Below are positions 35,166 to 35,891 of a stretch of DNA of 35,891 nucleotides, piece after piece. Numbering within the stretch: the stretch's first letter is position 1; each line of letters opens with the position of its first letter. Position numbers and translations under genes: made by a program. A model generated the notes under the pieces. The model saw only the letters and a program-made list of their open reading frames with translations. It had not been told where the DNA came from and searched no databases. Origin of the DNA: Actinomycetota bacterium (GTDB lineage: Bacteria > Actinomycetota > Actinomycetes > S36-B12 > UBA10799); assembly GCA_963169225.1 (NCBI GenBank), contig CAUJDH010000089.1, positions 1 to 35,891 of the forward strand. Direction: 5' to 3'.

Positions 35166-35218
35166 ACACGCGCACATGGCTTCGGAGGCCAATGCTCTAT
35201 CCTCTGAGCTACGGGGGC
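35147..35218 (-). tRNA. tRNA-Arg (anticodon CCG)
   Basis: Folded by hand on the minus strand: acceptor GCCCCCG with CGGGGGC and discriminator A, D arm TAGCTCAGAGG, anticodon stem TGGC/GCCA with loop CTCCGAA (anticodon CCG, reading CGG), T loop TTCGAGT. No CCA is encoded. It is the second tRNA-Arg gene of the window. Confidence 0.94.
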
Positions 35219-35267
35219 TCAGTTGCTTGGCCACTCTACCAAGTGGATCTGCGTGCAGAGTCGATGC

Positions 35268-35891
35268 TTAGCTCATGAAGATGCCAGCGATGCCTGAGTA
35301 AACGCCCAGGCCGGCGGTGGCAATAGACACGATGCAAATGAGCCAGGCGTACCAACCTTTGAGTCGGTACTTGTCGGGCAGGGCTTTGAGCGCAAGCAAT
35401 ACGAGAAATCCGAGCACGATTGGTAGTAGCAGTGCATTCATCACTTGGATGCCGATGTTGAAATCCACGATGTTGACGCCGGAGACCACGATGATGATGC
35501 CAGCCAGCAGCACAGCAACGAAAACAATGTAGAACCATGGAGCTTCTTTGGGGCTCGATTCGAGGGTGCGCTTGTAACCGGTGAGTTCGCCTAGTCCCCA
35601 GGCGGCAGTGAGGCAAGCTACGATTGCGGCCACCAGGGCGGCGCCTGACATGCCGATTGAGAACAACACCCGGCCGCCAAAGTCACCGAGCCATGGCGTG
35701 ATGGCTTCAGAAATCTGTTCGACTGTGTTGAGATCGGTAGTGCCTTGGTGGGCCCACAGCGTTGCAGCGCAGGTGATGATCATGGCAATCATGACCATTT
35801 GCGTCACCACCGAGCCAATGGCAGTGTCCCAGCGAGATCCTCGAATGTCATGGATCGTGAGACCCTTATCGACCACAGCTGATTGTTGGTA
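35268..35891 (-). CDS. NRAMP family divalent metal transporter, C-terminal part (cut by window edge)
   Basis: The frame is open to the window edge and the gene continues beyond. The visible 207 residues read YQQSAVVDKGL at the start, then about six helices, including VVTQMVMIAMIITCAATLWA, VLFSIGMSGAALVAAIVACLTAAW, and VDFNIGIQVMNALLLPIVLGFLVLLAL. This is the C-terminal half of a proton-coupled Mn(II)/Fe(II) importer. The internal GTG at 35876 is not the true start. With feoAB nearby it adds to metal uptake in this region, though it is separated by other genes. Confidence 0.85.
   Translation of the reverse strand, partial: YQQSAVVDKGLTIHDIRGSRWDTAIGSVVTQMVMIAMIITCAATLWAHQGTTDLNTVEQISEAITPWLGDFGGRVLFSIGMSGAALVAAIVACLTAAWGLGELTGYKRTLESSPKEAPWFYIVFVAVLLAGIIIVVSGVNIVDFNIGIQVMNALLLPIVLGFLVLLALKALPDKYRLKGWYAWLICIVSIATAGLGVYSGIAGIFMS

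Overview
The window is a contiguous piece of an actinobacterial chromosome (Actinomycetota). This is supported by a DnaE2/ImuA'/ImuB mutasome under a LexA-type SOS box, an actinobacterial-style Tad pilus locus, the TmsA/TmsB pair for 10-methyl fatty acids, several probable leaderless promoters (a -10 hexamer 6-7 nt before the start codon), a DtxR/IdeR-type iron box, and GTG starts with stop/start overlaps. By eye (not computed) the base composition is moderate for the phylum. I cannot name the genus. It reads as mostly core chromosome; no transposase, integrase or CRISPR array is visible.

Layout. 1-5.5 kb: secreted NlpC/P60 peptidase, tmsA-tmsB, tRNA-Arg(CCT), patatin-like phospholipase, DUF2505 protein. 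5.5-10.6 kb: a palindrome-rich regulatory region, then tadA-tadB-tadC, a small pilin-like protein and three TadE/TadG-like pseudopilins. 10.6-14.4 kb: prfB (RF2), a secreted trypsin-like protease and an amidase-signature enzyme. 14.4-21.0 kb: a cobalamin-controlled block made of riboswitch, surface protein with a DUF4430-like fold, ECF T component, fused double ATPase, S component, second cobalamin riboswitch, and a secreted alpha/alpha-toroid protein. 21.0-23.0 kb: a shortened membrane acyltransferase-SGNH gene lying between two diverged copies of the tgt start region. 23.0-25.3 kb: tgt and a queuosine-precursor transporter, tail to tail, then a DUF167 gene. 25.3-30.6 kb: SOS box, imuA'-imuB-dnaE2. 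30.6-34.5 kb: feoA-feoB-nfu under an iron box, and a degraded ApbE-like reading frame. 34.5-35.9 kb: SRPBCC protein, tRNA-Arg(CCG) with a duplicated 3' end, and the C-terminal part of an NRAMP transporter cut by the window edge.

The most interesting system is the cobalamin block. Animal transcobalamin and intrinsic factor consist of an alpha6/alpha6-barrel domain plus a DUF4430-like beta domain that close around B12. Here the toroid is one secreted protein and a DUF4430-like domain is a separate wall- or membrane-anchored protein. Each has its own cobalamin riboswitch, and they flank an ECF importer. I propose a split, transcobalamin-like capture device feeding an ECF B12 transporter; this is inference from sequence pattern and context.

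A second theme is shortened proteins with intact reading frames: the acyltransferase lacks its last membrane helices and a catalytic Asp, ImuB lacks an N-terminal block, and the ApbE-like protein lacks its core. These deserve checking against relatives and raw reads.
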